From positions 1,327 through 21,896 of the forward strand of contig FN648848.1 in the NCBI GenBank assembly GCA_000310025.1: a stretch of 20,570 nucleotides of DNA. The letters are read 5' to 3'. This DNA is from Ectocarpus siliculosus. Its lineage: Eukaryota; Sar; Phaeophyceae; Ectocarpales; Ectocarpaceae. How positions within the stretch are numbered: position 1 is the first letter of the stretch; every line of letters begins with the position of its first letter. Shown here in pieces: positions 1 to 8,165 of this stretch. A program made the translations under genes and the position numbers. The notes under the pieces are model-generated. The model saw nothing but the letters and a program-made list of their open reading frames with translations, searched no databases and was not told where the DNA came from.

Positions 1-22
1 TTTACGCTGTTCCCCCGTGCAG

Positions 23-79
23 TCGCTGATGGAGAGCAGCCCCGGAGAGGTGCTTGTCGTGGACTGCGGAGGAAGCAAC
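23..79 (+). CDS. RraA-like protein, internal exon (first exon visible in window)
   Basis: This exon encodes 19 residues that include PGEVLVVDCGG, the 'PGdVLVvD' strand-turn of the RraA-like fold (RraA, 4-hydroxy-4-methyl-2-oxoglutarate aldolase and the proteins formerly called MenG). It is preceded by a pyrimidine-rich acceptor ending in CAG at 20-22 and followed by a GTGAGA donor at 80. It starts and ends in phase 0. The family normally has roughly 60-70 residues before this point, so the start codon and earlier exons lie upstream of the window. The open frame continues past the donor to 322, but that part is intron sequence with no family similarity. Confidence 0.85.
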
Positions 80-85
80 GTGAGA

Positions 86-175
86 CGGCGGGACTGTCGT
101 GTCTTGTCAGGGGGGCGGACTGTCGTAGGGCTGGGGTGCCATGTCTTGTCTGCGGGCGGGACTGTCATGTGTTGC
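86..175 (+). repeat. Degenerate GC-rich minisatellite at start of intron 1
   Basis: Three imperfect units are built around GGCGGGACTGTCGTG (87-101, 113-127, 154-169) and an interleaved GTCTTGTC (101-108, 143-150). The same order CTTGTC...GGACTG occurs once inside the preceding exon (50-66), so the array may have been seeded from the exon tail. Confidence 0.6.
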
Positions 176-784
176 ATGCCCAAGTGCGTTGGTGCACCTG
201 TTCCACTACATACCGGTGTAAAATTGGTATGGTTTCGGGCGGCCGTGTTTTTGCATCATACAAGTATGGCTTCAGCACCTTCCGACGTTGTGCGAGCGAA
301 TGCACCCCCTAGACCGACTTGACTTGCGTGTCTCGATTTTCTCCTCACTCAAAAGAGGGTGCCAAAACCGGCTGATGGCTTTTGTGTGGGGAAACCTTCG
401 CTGTGGAGAAATCCAGCAATGAAGAGTCGTCGAGCAGGGAGTGCATTTTTTTTTTTTTTCCGTCACTTTGAATCACCCCCCCCCAACAGCTCACAGCCTT
501 CGTAACGGGCAGGAACTTCCATCAGGGGTGCCACTTGGGAGCGGTGCTGCCTTCACACCTCTGGGTTCCCCGCTCGATCGTCTTCATGTGCCCCACCTCC
601 ATACCTGCCCCCGCTTCCGTCCTAGCAGTAGACACCGCCTCCCTCACCCTCCCCCGGCCTTTCCATGCGCCCCACGCCGCCTGCACTCTCATAGCACACA
701 CACGTCCTACGTCACATGCCTCCCCAGCCTTTCCGTGTGCCCCAAGTTGTTGTTGGCCTGGGGTTTTACATGCCACCTCCCTGA

Positions 785-870
785 CACACACACGCACATT
801 ACACGTCGTCGGTCGGGGCAGATCGTGTCGGGTCGCCGGGGAAATTGTTTCGGCTCTCCAAGGTCCTTCT
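785..870 (+). repeat. Decayed copy of intron 1 acceptor plus start of the R-D motif exon
   Basis: The run of CA dinucleotides, then GTCGTCGGTCGGGGCAG, ATCG, GGGGAA and TTTCGGC at 789-860 parallels the true acceptor region and exon start at 1273-1330 (CACACACGCAC, GTTGTCGTTCGGAGCAG, ATCG, GGGGGAAC, TCTTCTCGGC). Several small indels separate the two and break the reading frame, so this copy is not a usable exon. Confidence 0.45.
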
Positions 871-1301
871 TGTGTCCGGGTTTGCAGGGCAGCCAACCCT
901 CGCCCCATGCCTTTGACACGCCCCTGACACCCTACCCGGCATCCCCGGCTATCTCATTTTTCATGTGGGACCGCCTTGCCGAGAAATTAGGGAGAGGGTA
1001 CGCAGACAGCATCCCTTGTCCCCATTTTCCCCGACTGCATGCTTTTATTAATCCAACATGTTTTTCCTCGTTTAAGAAAAACGAAATGTCATGCGAAGGC
1101 TATAAATATCATGCGAAGGCTGCTGTTTGTGTGCCCCCCCCCACTCTTGCTGCACAAGCACCCACGCACACAAGCTTGTTTTTGTTTTCAACCGCACTAA
1201 TGGCTGAGACGGACGTGTTTTCATTGCTCAGCCGGTTACTACTGTAGCGCGGTCGATGCTATTGAGAAACATACACACACGCACGTTGTCGTTCGGAGCA
1301 G

Positions 1302-1403
1302 ATCGCTGTAGCGGGGGAACTCTTCTCGGCAGAGGCAAAGCGACGAAGCCTGGCGGGGATGCTCATCGAGGGTGCCTGCAGGGACACCGAGACCATCGCG
1401 AGG
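1302..1403 (+). CDS. RraA-like protein, exon with the R-D active-site motif
   Basis: The exon encodes 34 residues that follow directly on the previous exon in family alignment: AVAGELFSAEAKRR, then LAGMLIEGACRDTETIAR. The G-A-C-R-D segment is the family signature. In aldolase-active members the Arg contacts the keto-acid carboxylate and the Asp helps hold the divalent metal. Both residues are present here (exon residues 27-28), with an acidic residue two positions after the Asp, so catalytic competence is plausible. The acceptor is CAG at 1299-1301 and the donor GTGAGA at 1404; the exon is phase 0 at both ends. The last 26 bases plus the donor are duplicated 133 bp downstream inside the intron. 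Confidence 0.93.
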
Positions 1404-1643
1404 GTGAGAGGATCATAGCCGATAGCGTAGAGGTATTGCCGGTAGGCGACGTGAGGTAAGATAACATACCCCCCTCGGACGATGAAACAGCTAAGGACCC
1501 GAGGGTGTCAGCAGGGACACCGAGACCATCGCGAGGGTGAGATATTATTAGCCTTAAGCATGGAGATACTACCGGTAGGCGACCTGACGTAAGATAAACT
1601 ACCCCCGCGACGATGTAACACACTACGGACCCGTATCATGTCC
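1378..1643 (+). repeat. 133-bp tandem duplication spanning an exon end and its splice donor
   Basis: Two copies, about 1378-1510 and 1511-1643, both begin GCAGGGACACCGAGACCATC and carry GCGAGG|GTGAGA. The similarity then continues through CCGGTAGGCGAC, GTAAGATAA and GGACCCG at a spacing of 132-133 bp. The first copy contains the last bases of the R-D motif exon and its donor; the second lies wholly in intron 2. In the second copy a CAG stands at the junction, so it could in principle be read as a tiny exon, but the sense is partly redundant. Confidence 0.9.
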
Positions 1644-2233
1644 GCCGTCTTCGACAGCGTGACAGGGGCTCGAATCACCAGTCCAATCTCCACCTCACCT
1701 TGCTGCGTCGTGTCCATCGCATCTATCTGTCGCATTCTGGCCGCCCGCCCCATTGGAGGATAGGGGACGATTCCTTATCCTACCCCTCGTAGATATACAC
1801 CCGGATACTACACCCCCTACGTTGATTATGAAAGCTCAACTACGATCCATGACAACGAGAATGGATGCTATACCATACGAGGCGCTCTCCAGACATGTCG
1901 AAAAAGTGTACCATGTGGTTTGTTTTGTTGTGTTGCGTTTTCTTTTTTTTTCTGGACTTTGTGGTCCTTGCACCGTTTTGGTACAGTTCTGGTCGCACCA
2001 CATTGGGCCGCACCGGTTTTGGGGAGATGTAGAGAGATCAATCATCCTCTGGACGCTCACAAGCGAGGTACACGCGACCACAAAACCCCTTCGTTTTTCA
2101 TCAATAGGCAGAGGTGTTCAACGTCTTCCTTTTACCATTTTCCGAGCTTCTTATGTATCTCTTCCATGCCTGCCCGTCTACCTTAATGGGCTTCTTCGGT
2201 TTCGTATTTTGTTCTGTTTTTTTTTTGCGGCAG
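1404..2233 (+). other. Intron 2 of the RraA-like gene
   Basis: An 830-bp GT-AG intron whose first quarter is the duplicated exon-2 tail. The rest is pyrimidine-rich and ends in a long T-run before the acceptor. I see no independent gene in it. Confidence 0.8.
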
Positions 2234-2311
2234 CTCCGGTTTCCGGTGTACTGCCGCTTTGTCAACCCCATGGCTGGACGATGCATCACCCTGGACAGAG
2301 ATCTCATGCAG
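2234..2311 (+). CDS. RraA-like protein, exon with the FPVY motif
   Basis: This 26-residue exon begins LRFPVYCRFVNPMAG and ends at DLMQ. It matches the family's 'l-x-FPVfar-x-x-x-P-x-aG' strand and loop that connect the R-D motif to the metal/ligand-proximal beta strand, and it supplies exactly the piece missing between the neighbouring exons. A long T-run and GCGGCAG acceptor lie immediately upstream (CAG at 2231-2233) and the donor is GTACTG at 2312. It is phase 0 at both ends. Antisense of this exon and of its decayed copy gives a repetitive minus-strand open frame that should not be taken for a gene. Confidence 0.9.
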
Positions 2312-2435
2312 GTACTGCTGTAGGTGCTTGCTTGACGGGAAACCGGCCGATGTTTTTTTTGTCGTATCGCCGGACCCTGTATCACCGTCGACAGACATCT
2401 CATAGAGGTACTGCTCAAGGTGCTTGCTTGGCGGG
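2272..2435 (+). repeat. Tandem duplication of the FPVY exon end and donor (96-bp spacing)
   Basis: The stretch TGTATCACCGTCGACAGACA, then CTCATAGAG|GTACTG and GGTGCTTGCTTGGCGGG at about 2369-2435, is a diverged copy of the exon end and intron start at 2275-2340. The copied exon would read GPCITVDRHLIE against GRCITLDRDLMQ in the real one. A T-run precedes the copy as it does the true exon, but the CAG acceptor has gone and about 38 bases of exon are missing, so the copy looks dead. Confidence 0.85.
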
Positions 2436-4087
2436 AGCTTGGCATTATTTTTGTTGTTGTATTCTCGTTTTTTCCAACATGCTTGTGTGTGTATTTTGCG
2501 TGAAACCTCACCTGCCGAAACGGGGGGCAGCGTCAATCTATCCCCGCCTTGCAGCAAGCGTGTTCTGGTATACAACGAACGAACATTCTGGAACTATTGT
2601 ACATGAACGCTGACGATACGAGACCGGGCGCAATTTGAAGAACTATCTATCCGCGCCTTTAACCACGCGTGCGTATCTTGTCCGAAACCATTTCTGGGAC
2701 CGGGATTGGCGGAGTATCTATCAACCTGTATTTTTGAAAAACATCCGTTTGCCTCCAGCGGTAGAAACAAGCGGCTTGTTCTTCCTTGCAATAGGCGAAA
2801 TCCCTTGAAACGTTGCACCAGCTGGTGTTTTTCCCGAAGCCTGCAGGCAGGCTGCCTTTGTCCCCATATGGGGGTTTGGGGCCGTGTCCTGTGAATGTTG
2901 GCCGGGTTATTGGAGAGCTATCCCAACTGTGTTGTGTTTAGTGTGTTTATTGGCTTTTGCCGTACGGGGAACGTGCAGGCGAACACCCGAGTGTTGTTAT
3001 CGTTGTTGTTGTCTTCACCTTATAAAACCGTTCCGTTCTCTCTGCTCGGTACCTTCTGCTGTCCGTACTATACTAGTCTAACACTTGACGGTGCGGTCTG
3101 TATTTGTTTGGCTCCACCTCTTCCCCGATGTGGTTGTGTTGCCATGTCTCTGAATGATGGCCATGTGCTTGTAGAGAGGTCGCAGTGTGTCGTACATATT
3201 GACTGGAACTTCGAAGTATTGCCTTACGGAGAACGTGCGTGCGATCGCGCAGGTAGGTATTTTTTTGTTACCAGGTAGCAAGAAGGCAACGGACCACACA
3301 GCTGAACGATATACCAAGTACTCCGTATATGTAACACCCGATTGACGAAAACATTGGTAAGAGTGCTTCTTTTTGTTTGTACTTGTGGGTTTGTGAAAGC
3401 CAAGTGAACATGCAGATGCAGTCAAAGATAGACTTTGCCTGTTAGAGACATACCCTCATTCGAAAGGGGATGTCTCGATGTCTTCAGTGAGTGGAACAAA
3501 AACGTTCGGTTTTGTATGGGTCGATTGCTGCACGACCAATCAGAGCAGCCAAGACGTGCGCGAAGAAATCTCTACGAGTCGTTGCCGAAACCACGATTGT
3601 CACCTGTTATCGAGACTGGTCGCACCTTGTCTTGTGGAGAAATCAAGCTGTACCGCAGTGCGCCCGGTTTACCGACAGGAGGGAAGTACGGTCGCTAGTC
3701 GGGGCGGGTCATTTTGTGTCGGTATATATGGCGGCTGTGTGCAGGGGCACAGAGGTGTCCCACGCGTTGTGGGTCCTATACAGGGCGTATCGCTAAGCAG
3801 GGGGGCGCTATATCGAGACCCGCCGACTGTGAAATATCCCATCTCCCACATGCGCATCCGCCCTCACTTTTTTCGGAGATCTGACATGCTCACCTGTTCA
3901 CCTCTGACATTACTCAATCTTCAATTTTGGACAAGTTTATTTATTTTTTTGTGTACCTTGCGCCTTGGCGTTAGCGTCGAGAATAAATCCATGTTCGCTT
4001 CTGACTTTTATTCCATGGTCACCTTGGACATGGGTCTTCTGTTTTTTGGGGTGTGCCGCGGGCCGTGGCGTTAACGTTTCTCCGTAG
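2312..4087 (+). other. Intron 3 of the RraA-like gene
   Basis: A 1,776-bp GT-AG intron, the longest seen here. It starts with the decayed exon copy and otherwise holds T- and G-rich unique-looking sequence. A weak similarity links TGCCGTACGGGGAACGTGC (near 2958) and TTGCCTTACGGAGAACGTGC (near 3220). No supported gene lies inside. Confidence 0.75.
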
Positions 4088-4189
4088 GTGCCCGTCACGA
4101 TCGGGGGGGTCGAGATCAACCCCGGCGACGTGATCATGGGAGATGATGACGGCGTCGTGGTTCTCGGGAATGACTTGGACAAAATTCAG
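4088..4189 (+). CDS. RraA-like protein, exon with the IGGVEINPGD and GDDDGVVV motifs
   Basis: The 34 residues contain PVTIGGVEINPGDV and GDDDGVVVL, the two most conserved C-terminal signatures of the RraA-like family (typically 'V-x-vgGv-V-x-PGD-x-v-x-gD-x-DGVvvvP'). The expected final Pro is replaced by Gly-Asn-Asp. The acceptor is CCGTAG ending at 4087; the donor is CAG|GTGACA at 4190. It is phase 0 at both ends. The first codon is GTG, which could be mistaken for an alternative start, but the acceptor and the preceding exon show it is an internal codon. Confidence 0.95.
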
Positions 4190-4266
4190 GTGACACAAGG
4201 GTGCCGGGAAAAAACATTTTATGACACCTATGTACCCTCCAGAGGCGCTGAGGGGGGGGAGGGGAA

Positions 4267-4331
4267 GGTGTGCTCATAGTCTTGCATGCCGTAGTCGTTA
4301 GACCATTGACCTCGCATCCCTACAAAGCCGG
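4267..4331 (-). repeat. tRNA-like (SINE-like) repeat, copy A
   Basis: On the minus strand this 65-bp unit reads through GGTCAATGGTCTAAC and GGCATGC, and matches copy B (4518-4582) at 61 of 65 positions. GGTC-AATGGTCTAAC-GACT could form a tRNA-like D-arm. The matching pol III A-box-like core is AGGTCAATGG. No convincing B-box or 3' half follows, so it is at most a derived fragment. It sits next to a G-run on the plus strand. Confidence 0.6.
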
Positions 4332-4517
4332 AGACCCCCGCACAACATGATCTACTCGACCACCATTATGGTTACCGCAACAAAAAAAAAAGGTAAGAAC
4401 AAAAACGGTAACCTGTTTGCCGAGTTCACGAAGTGAATTGGCTTGTTTTACAACATCGTTGACAAACGACGAAAACCCAACCCCGATGGCAAACACCGGG
4501 GGTAGGCTGGGGGGGGG

Positions 4518-4582
4518 GGTGTACTCATAGTCGTGCATGCCGTAATCGTTAGACCATTGACCTCGCATCCCTACAAAGCTGG
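4518..4582 (-). repeat. tRNA-like (SINE-like) repeat, copy B
   Basis: Same 65-bp unit as copy A in the same orientation, 251 bp away, with four mismatches. It ends at a run of G on the plus strand. A third, more diverged copy in the opposite orientation lies near the right end of the window (20217-20270), so the pair is not simply a local duplication. Confidence 0.6.
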
Positions 4583-4989
4583 GACGGAGCATGCCGGGCT
4601 CTCACCGGACCAGGGGGGGGGGTGGTATACTAAAATCAAGTGAAAAAATGATCCAAAAAACATTATTTCTTTAACTTTTCTAGCAAACGGCACTACTGAT
4701 TTTTTTTTCATTTCGACCTCTCTAGGACGTGGGTGTCATTTTCATTTTTCTGTGGGCACCCTTGGGTAACGTCTTCTTTGTGTGTCACCAGCGGCCATAG
4801 CCCTCATCCACTTCACTTGTACTAGCCCGTTGTTGTTACACTATTCTCTACCGTGATTGTTGCTGTTGCTGTTTTCTTTTCATCGTTTGTAGGTGTCAAC
4901 CATACCGCCTGCATTTGCACGTTGTCGTTGTTGTTGTTCCCCTCATTCTATGATGATTGTTGCTGTTTTCTTGTTAGTATCGTTTGTCG

Positions 4990-5223
4990 TCAATATTCTA
5001 CGTGTTTTCTCACGCGTTCCCAGTAGCGTTTCCCGAACGCCTGTAGTCCCTCATGGATGAAGAAGTTGTGCACGGTCGCCCGCTCCGGGGGTGCGGTGAC
5101 AGCTGAATTGTGAAACCCAAAGTGAGCGTTGGCCTGGAGAAGTTGGCGATATTGCACCCCCAAAACTGACGATTCAAAACTTATCCGAAATAGAGAAAAA
5201 CTCGCCCGACCTACTACTCCCAA
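4990..5223 (-). CDS. Unidentified minus-strand open segment inside intron 4
   Basis: A 77-codon minus-strand frame with a balanced, non-repetitive composition in its second half (QLLQANAHFGFHNSAV, then HNFFIHEGLQAFGKRYWE) ending at a stop at 4990. I do not recognise the family. It could be a remnant of a transposon or of another gene's last exon captured antisense in the intron, or chance. No promoter or clear upstream exon was found. Confidence 0.2.
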   Translation of the reverse strand: MGVVGRASFSLFRISFESSVLGVQYRQLLQANAHFGFHNSAVTAPPERATVHNFFIHEGLQAFGKRYWERVRKHVEY

Positions 5224-5365
5224 TAGTCATCTACCCCACCGGCGGGGCAAAAGCAAAGGATACCCGACGTATGTTGTCATGTAAGTTTGCGTTGATGGCT
5301 AGAGTAATGTTCGCATCTCGTCCGCCCTTTCATCCCGTGTTTCTGTGCACTTGTTGTTCTGGCAG

Positions 5366-5497
5366 AAAACTGCCCTAGCTGCTTCGGAGATCCTGCGAAA
5401 CGAAAGCGCCGTGCTGACCGAGGTCCTCGACAACAACAGATGTCTCTTGGAGTTCATGGACATGATGGACAGCCACAAGAAAGTCTCCCCAGAGTGA
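5366..5497 (+). CDS. RraA-like protein, last exon with stop codon
   Basis: Forty-three residues from a TTCTGGCAG acceptor (ending 5365) to TGA at 5495-5497, in phase 0 with the previous exon. It begins KTALAASEILRNESAV and is predicted helical. This suits the C-terminal helix of RraA-like proteins, which follows directly after the DGVVV strand and carries little sequence conservation. The tail DSHKKVSPE has no obvious targeting signal. Joined to the four exons above, the visible protein is 156 residues, with the family core complete apart from the N-terminus. It is less certain than the other exons because the assignment rests on phase, splice site, position and helix character rather than on a signature. 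Confidence 0.75.
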   Translation, partial: KTALAASEILRNESAVLTEVLDNNRCLLEFMDMMDSHKKVSPE

Positions 5498-7920
5498 ATG
5501 CCGTTACAAGATGCGCAGAGACGACACCTCCCTCTAGACCGATTTTCAACGGTCGATTGCTCCACGAACAACCTTGTGCCATCAACAAAAATGGTGGTTT
5601 TCGAAGCGTCTCGTCGAGGGCTTGCCGTAGGCGTATTGGGCTCTTTCCGCTCCCGCTTGGTTGTGGAGAATTCGAGTGATGAATGTCTGAGGGGTGTCAT
5701 CTCCCCGCCTCTTGCGGTAGTCATTTAGTGGGATATGCCGGGCACTAACAAGGAAGGTTGCTCCAGGCTGGAATGGCGCCTGATGGGCACAGCGCAAAGT
5801 CAACAAGAAGGCTTGGAGAGCAGATGCGCCTGTCACTGTCGGCAGTAACCGCGAGAACCTAAGCGGGCGTGTTTCGTTTTTTCCATCTCTTCATCCCATC
5901 CGTGTTCTGGCGCCCGTCGACACACCTTTTCGGTGTAAGATGTGTTTGTCGCGCCACGCGTCGTCGCAAATGATTATCTGTGTACACATGCTCAAATTTT
6001 CGTCCTGCGGTGCTTGCCCCAGTTTTGAGCCCTGGCTGATCCAGCCCGCGTTTGTCGCTGACGTGGTGTGTGGGGTACGGAACTCGGTATTCTCTTCGAC
6101 GTTTTCGGCTTTTTTTTTTCGTGAGACATGGTTGGAGATTCCGTGGGCCCAGGGTTGGGTCGAGGGCACCAACGTGTGGAGTACGTTGGGTAGGTGCAGT
6201 TTTAAGTGCTAGTTGTAGAGATGGGTGGCCTACACCGAGGCCTCGTACGTTGGCCGCTAGCATGCAGCGTGTAGGGTTGGCCCGACGGACACTTGTTGAC
6301 AAGAGGTCAAGCTTGGCGGTGCTGTCAGAGATACACTTGTTGGACTTGACGCCACTATGAAGACGAACATCCCACAGCGAAGGGTAACACGTTCACGTTA
6401 ATTGGATTGATTCTGTTCGCGAGACGAGGGCCTAGCGAGAAATTGGAGAGCTGTCGGATTGACCACCAGGGACGTTCCTCGAGAACACTTGGCGTCTCCT
6501 TTCGCGACTGGTTGCGAGATGGTTGCATCTTGCACGGTGTTTTCTGTCTCTCCACCGTTCTGCGCTCTGGTTACCCCGGCTGCGTGCATTAGCACCGCGT
6601 CAGGTTGTCCAGCGGGAAGACGATTCATTGCTGCAGGATTCCCCAGGATCAGAGAGAAGTAAGACATGCACTCACTTGTTGTTTGTGAAAACGGGCACGT
6701 CTGTAGAGGGCAAGAAACACCAGGGAAGACGAATCCAGAGAGACGAGGCAAGCTTGAGAACGCAACTGGTGTGCGTGTGCATGACTTTGAGATAGGGGCT
6801 GCGTCGTTAGGCGAGAGGACAAACCATGCGGTTAAAAAACGAGGGAAAATTGTACGTCATGCAAGTGCAATTTCGCTGAGCAACCAGGCGAATTTCACTG
6901 TAGAATGCCCTCGCCGGTTGTTCTCTCGCCCCAGTTGCACTGATACATGGCGTGGTACCCGTCCCGCATTTATGCTCTAAAATTTTGGCCAAAATAATTT
7001 CTCGATCCGGACCTGACTTGCGCGGGAATTGACCAGAAATTGTCGTCTTCTTCGGCTTTCGAAAAAACTTGTCCGGTACACAAGTTTAACTCGTTGGATA
7101 CTATGTAGACCGGTGTCAAACCTGTAGCTCTCATCTTTCGAGCCCAGACAAAAGTATCGTACAGCTGCTGAACCAAAGGAAAGCGATGGCAGAGCTCGAA
7201 GACTTGATCTGTCAAACACATCTCCACGACCGAGTGAATTGTGATGCGGTCCAACCAAGCTAGCCCTGTCTTCGTTGGTTGTCGTTTACGGCGCAATATG
7301 CCGCAATGAAACCCGTGCTTCTGCAAAATGGTGTTTTCAAATCCTACTGTTCAATGTAGCACAGCGCACAAACAGTCCTCAACCTGCCCTAGCGCATGTC
7401 GCCCGAGACGCAATCCCCAGGAGGGAATGCCTCCCCTTACGTTCCAGAACCTCGCGAATGCTCGACAAGGTGCACATCAAACGTGCCATCACTATGCTCA
7501 AGTCAAGCATTGACAATCATGCGTTCCATACATATTTTGGAGGATCCCACCCGCATGCACCCCCTCTACATAACGCAGCTGCGGGCGAGCCGAGACTCTC
7601 ACTCCATCATCTCGTCCAGTGGGTGCTAACACGGGTGACCTATCACCGTATGACCGTGTTCTCACGGCCGAGCACCTCCACCTGATCGAAACCCTACTCC
7701 ACCGCGAGGTACACCAAGGGCGTCTTCACGCCCTCCGCACCGTCATCCCCGCGACATAGAATCTGTGGCGCGTGTTGATTTCTTTCTGCGCTAACTGGCA
7801 ATGGAGGCCTTGTTGATACCTGCGGGCCACCCTTGTACGAAACCCAAATATCCCACCTTTGTGTTGACTCCGACTCATGTACTCTGCCCCATATCCATTC
7901 TCCCTGCAAACTCACACAAA
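5498..7920. other. Unassigned spacer with weak minus-strand open segments
   Basis: This starts with the 3' UTR of the RraA-like gene. Two minus-strand open stretches have protein-like composition without repeats: about 6416-6631, opening just after a good CCTGCAG acceptor (minus strand) and containing NRLPAGQPDAVLMHAAG, and about 6970-7320, containing HRFPLVQQLYDTFVWARK. I recognise neither, and both have a second open frame on the same strand. They may be exons of one minus-strand gene with the segment at 7921-8165, or remnants. Nothing else is supported. Confidence 0.3.
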
Positions 7921-8165
7921 TTTCAATCTAAGACTACAATTGTGTGCACTGCTTCTGTCAGCGTAAGCTGGGAATTTCCCGTGGTCGACCGCAGAGGAGT
8001 GTACTCATCGGCCTCGAAACGCAGAGTATACGAAAGACCGACACCAACGGCCAATGAACCCGCCTGCTGGGGACCTGGCCCGAACGAGACCGATTCTCTT
8101 GGAAAAACATGGAAGTACGGAATTTTCCGCATGAACAAAAACCTTGTCCAACAGTCTACACTATC
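7921..8165 (-). CDS. Candidate exon with an ASH/HYDIN-type Ig-like domain
   Basis: On the minus strand a TTATTGCAG acceptor precedes an open segment of about 80 residues ending at TGA (7921-7923). It contains IPYFHVFP, then a GSLAVGVGLSYTLRFEADEY stretch, then LTLTEAVHTIVVLD. That order (P-Y-F-x-V, G-x-L-x-x-G-x-x-x-x-Y-x-x-x-F, then L-x-x-T-E-x-x-x-x-x-V) is typical of the ASH/PapD-like Ig domains in ciliary proteins such as HYDIN, DLEC1 and CFAP221. These fit an organism with flagellate cells. No flanking exon of such a gene was found, so this may be a fragment, a pseudogene or a coincidence. Confidence 0.3.

Larger units (their letters stand above)
80..1301 (+). other. Intron 1 of the RraA-like gene
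   Basis: A GT-AG intron of 1,222 bp. It opens with a degenerate GC-rich minisatellite (about 86-175) that resembles the end of the preceding exon. It also holds poly-T (447-459) and poly-C (475-483, 1133-1142) runs, a CA-rich tract, and at about 785-870 a decayed copy of the acceptor and beginning of the next exon. The direct repeat ATGCGAAGGCT occurs twice around 1091-1120. Open frames across 441-1247 are low-complexity Pro/His/Thr-rich translations of this sequence and show no protein family. Confidence 0.8.
4190..5365 (+). other. Intron 4 of the RraA-like gene
   Basis: A 1,176-bp GT-AG intron. It contains two tRNA-like repeat copies (4267-4331, 4518-4582), each beside a poly-G run. It also contains a diverged direct repeat of a TTG/CTG-rich segment (about 4854-4900 and 4954-4995) and an antisense open segment at 4990-5223. 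Confidence 0.75.

Noticed and set aside
17-322. Plus-strand frame from GTG at 17 as a complete short gene
   Set aside because: The GTG lies in an intron acceptor. Only 23-79 has family similarity and a GTGAGA donor follows it.
441-1247. Plus-strand 268-codon frame
   Set aside because: It lies inside intron 1, starts in a T-run and is Pro/His/Ser/Thr-rich translation of C-rich simple sequence, with no domain.
2183-2575. Minus-strand frame with two repeats resembling SKHLxQYLxE
   Set aside because: The repeats are the antisense of the FPVY exon and its decayed duplicate, whose plus-strand reading is a clear RraA-like family match with correct splice sites.
1753-2613. Plus-strand 286-codon frame
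   Set aside because: It crosses the FPVY exon in the wrong frame and includes intron T-runs translated as Phe-rich segments.
3518-5690. Similarity between about 3518-3650 and 5537-5690 (CGGTCGATTGCTCCACGAAC-like and TGTGGAGAA words)
   Set aside because: Shared words are short and out of register. It could be an old dispersed repeat, but I could not align it well enough to list.
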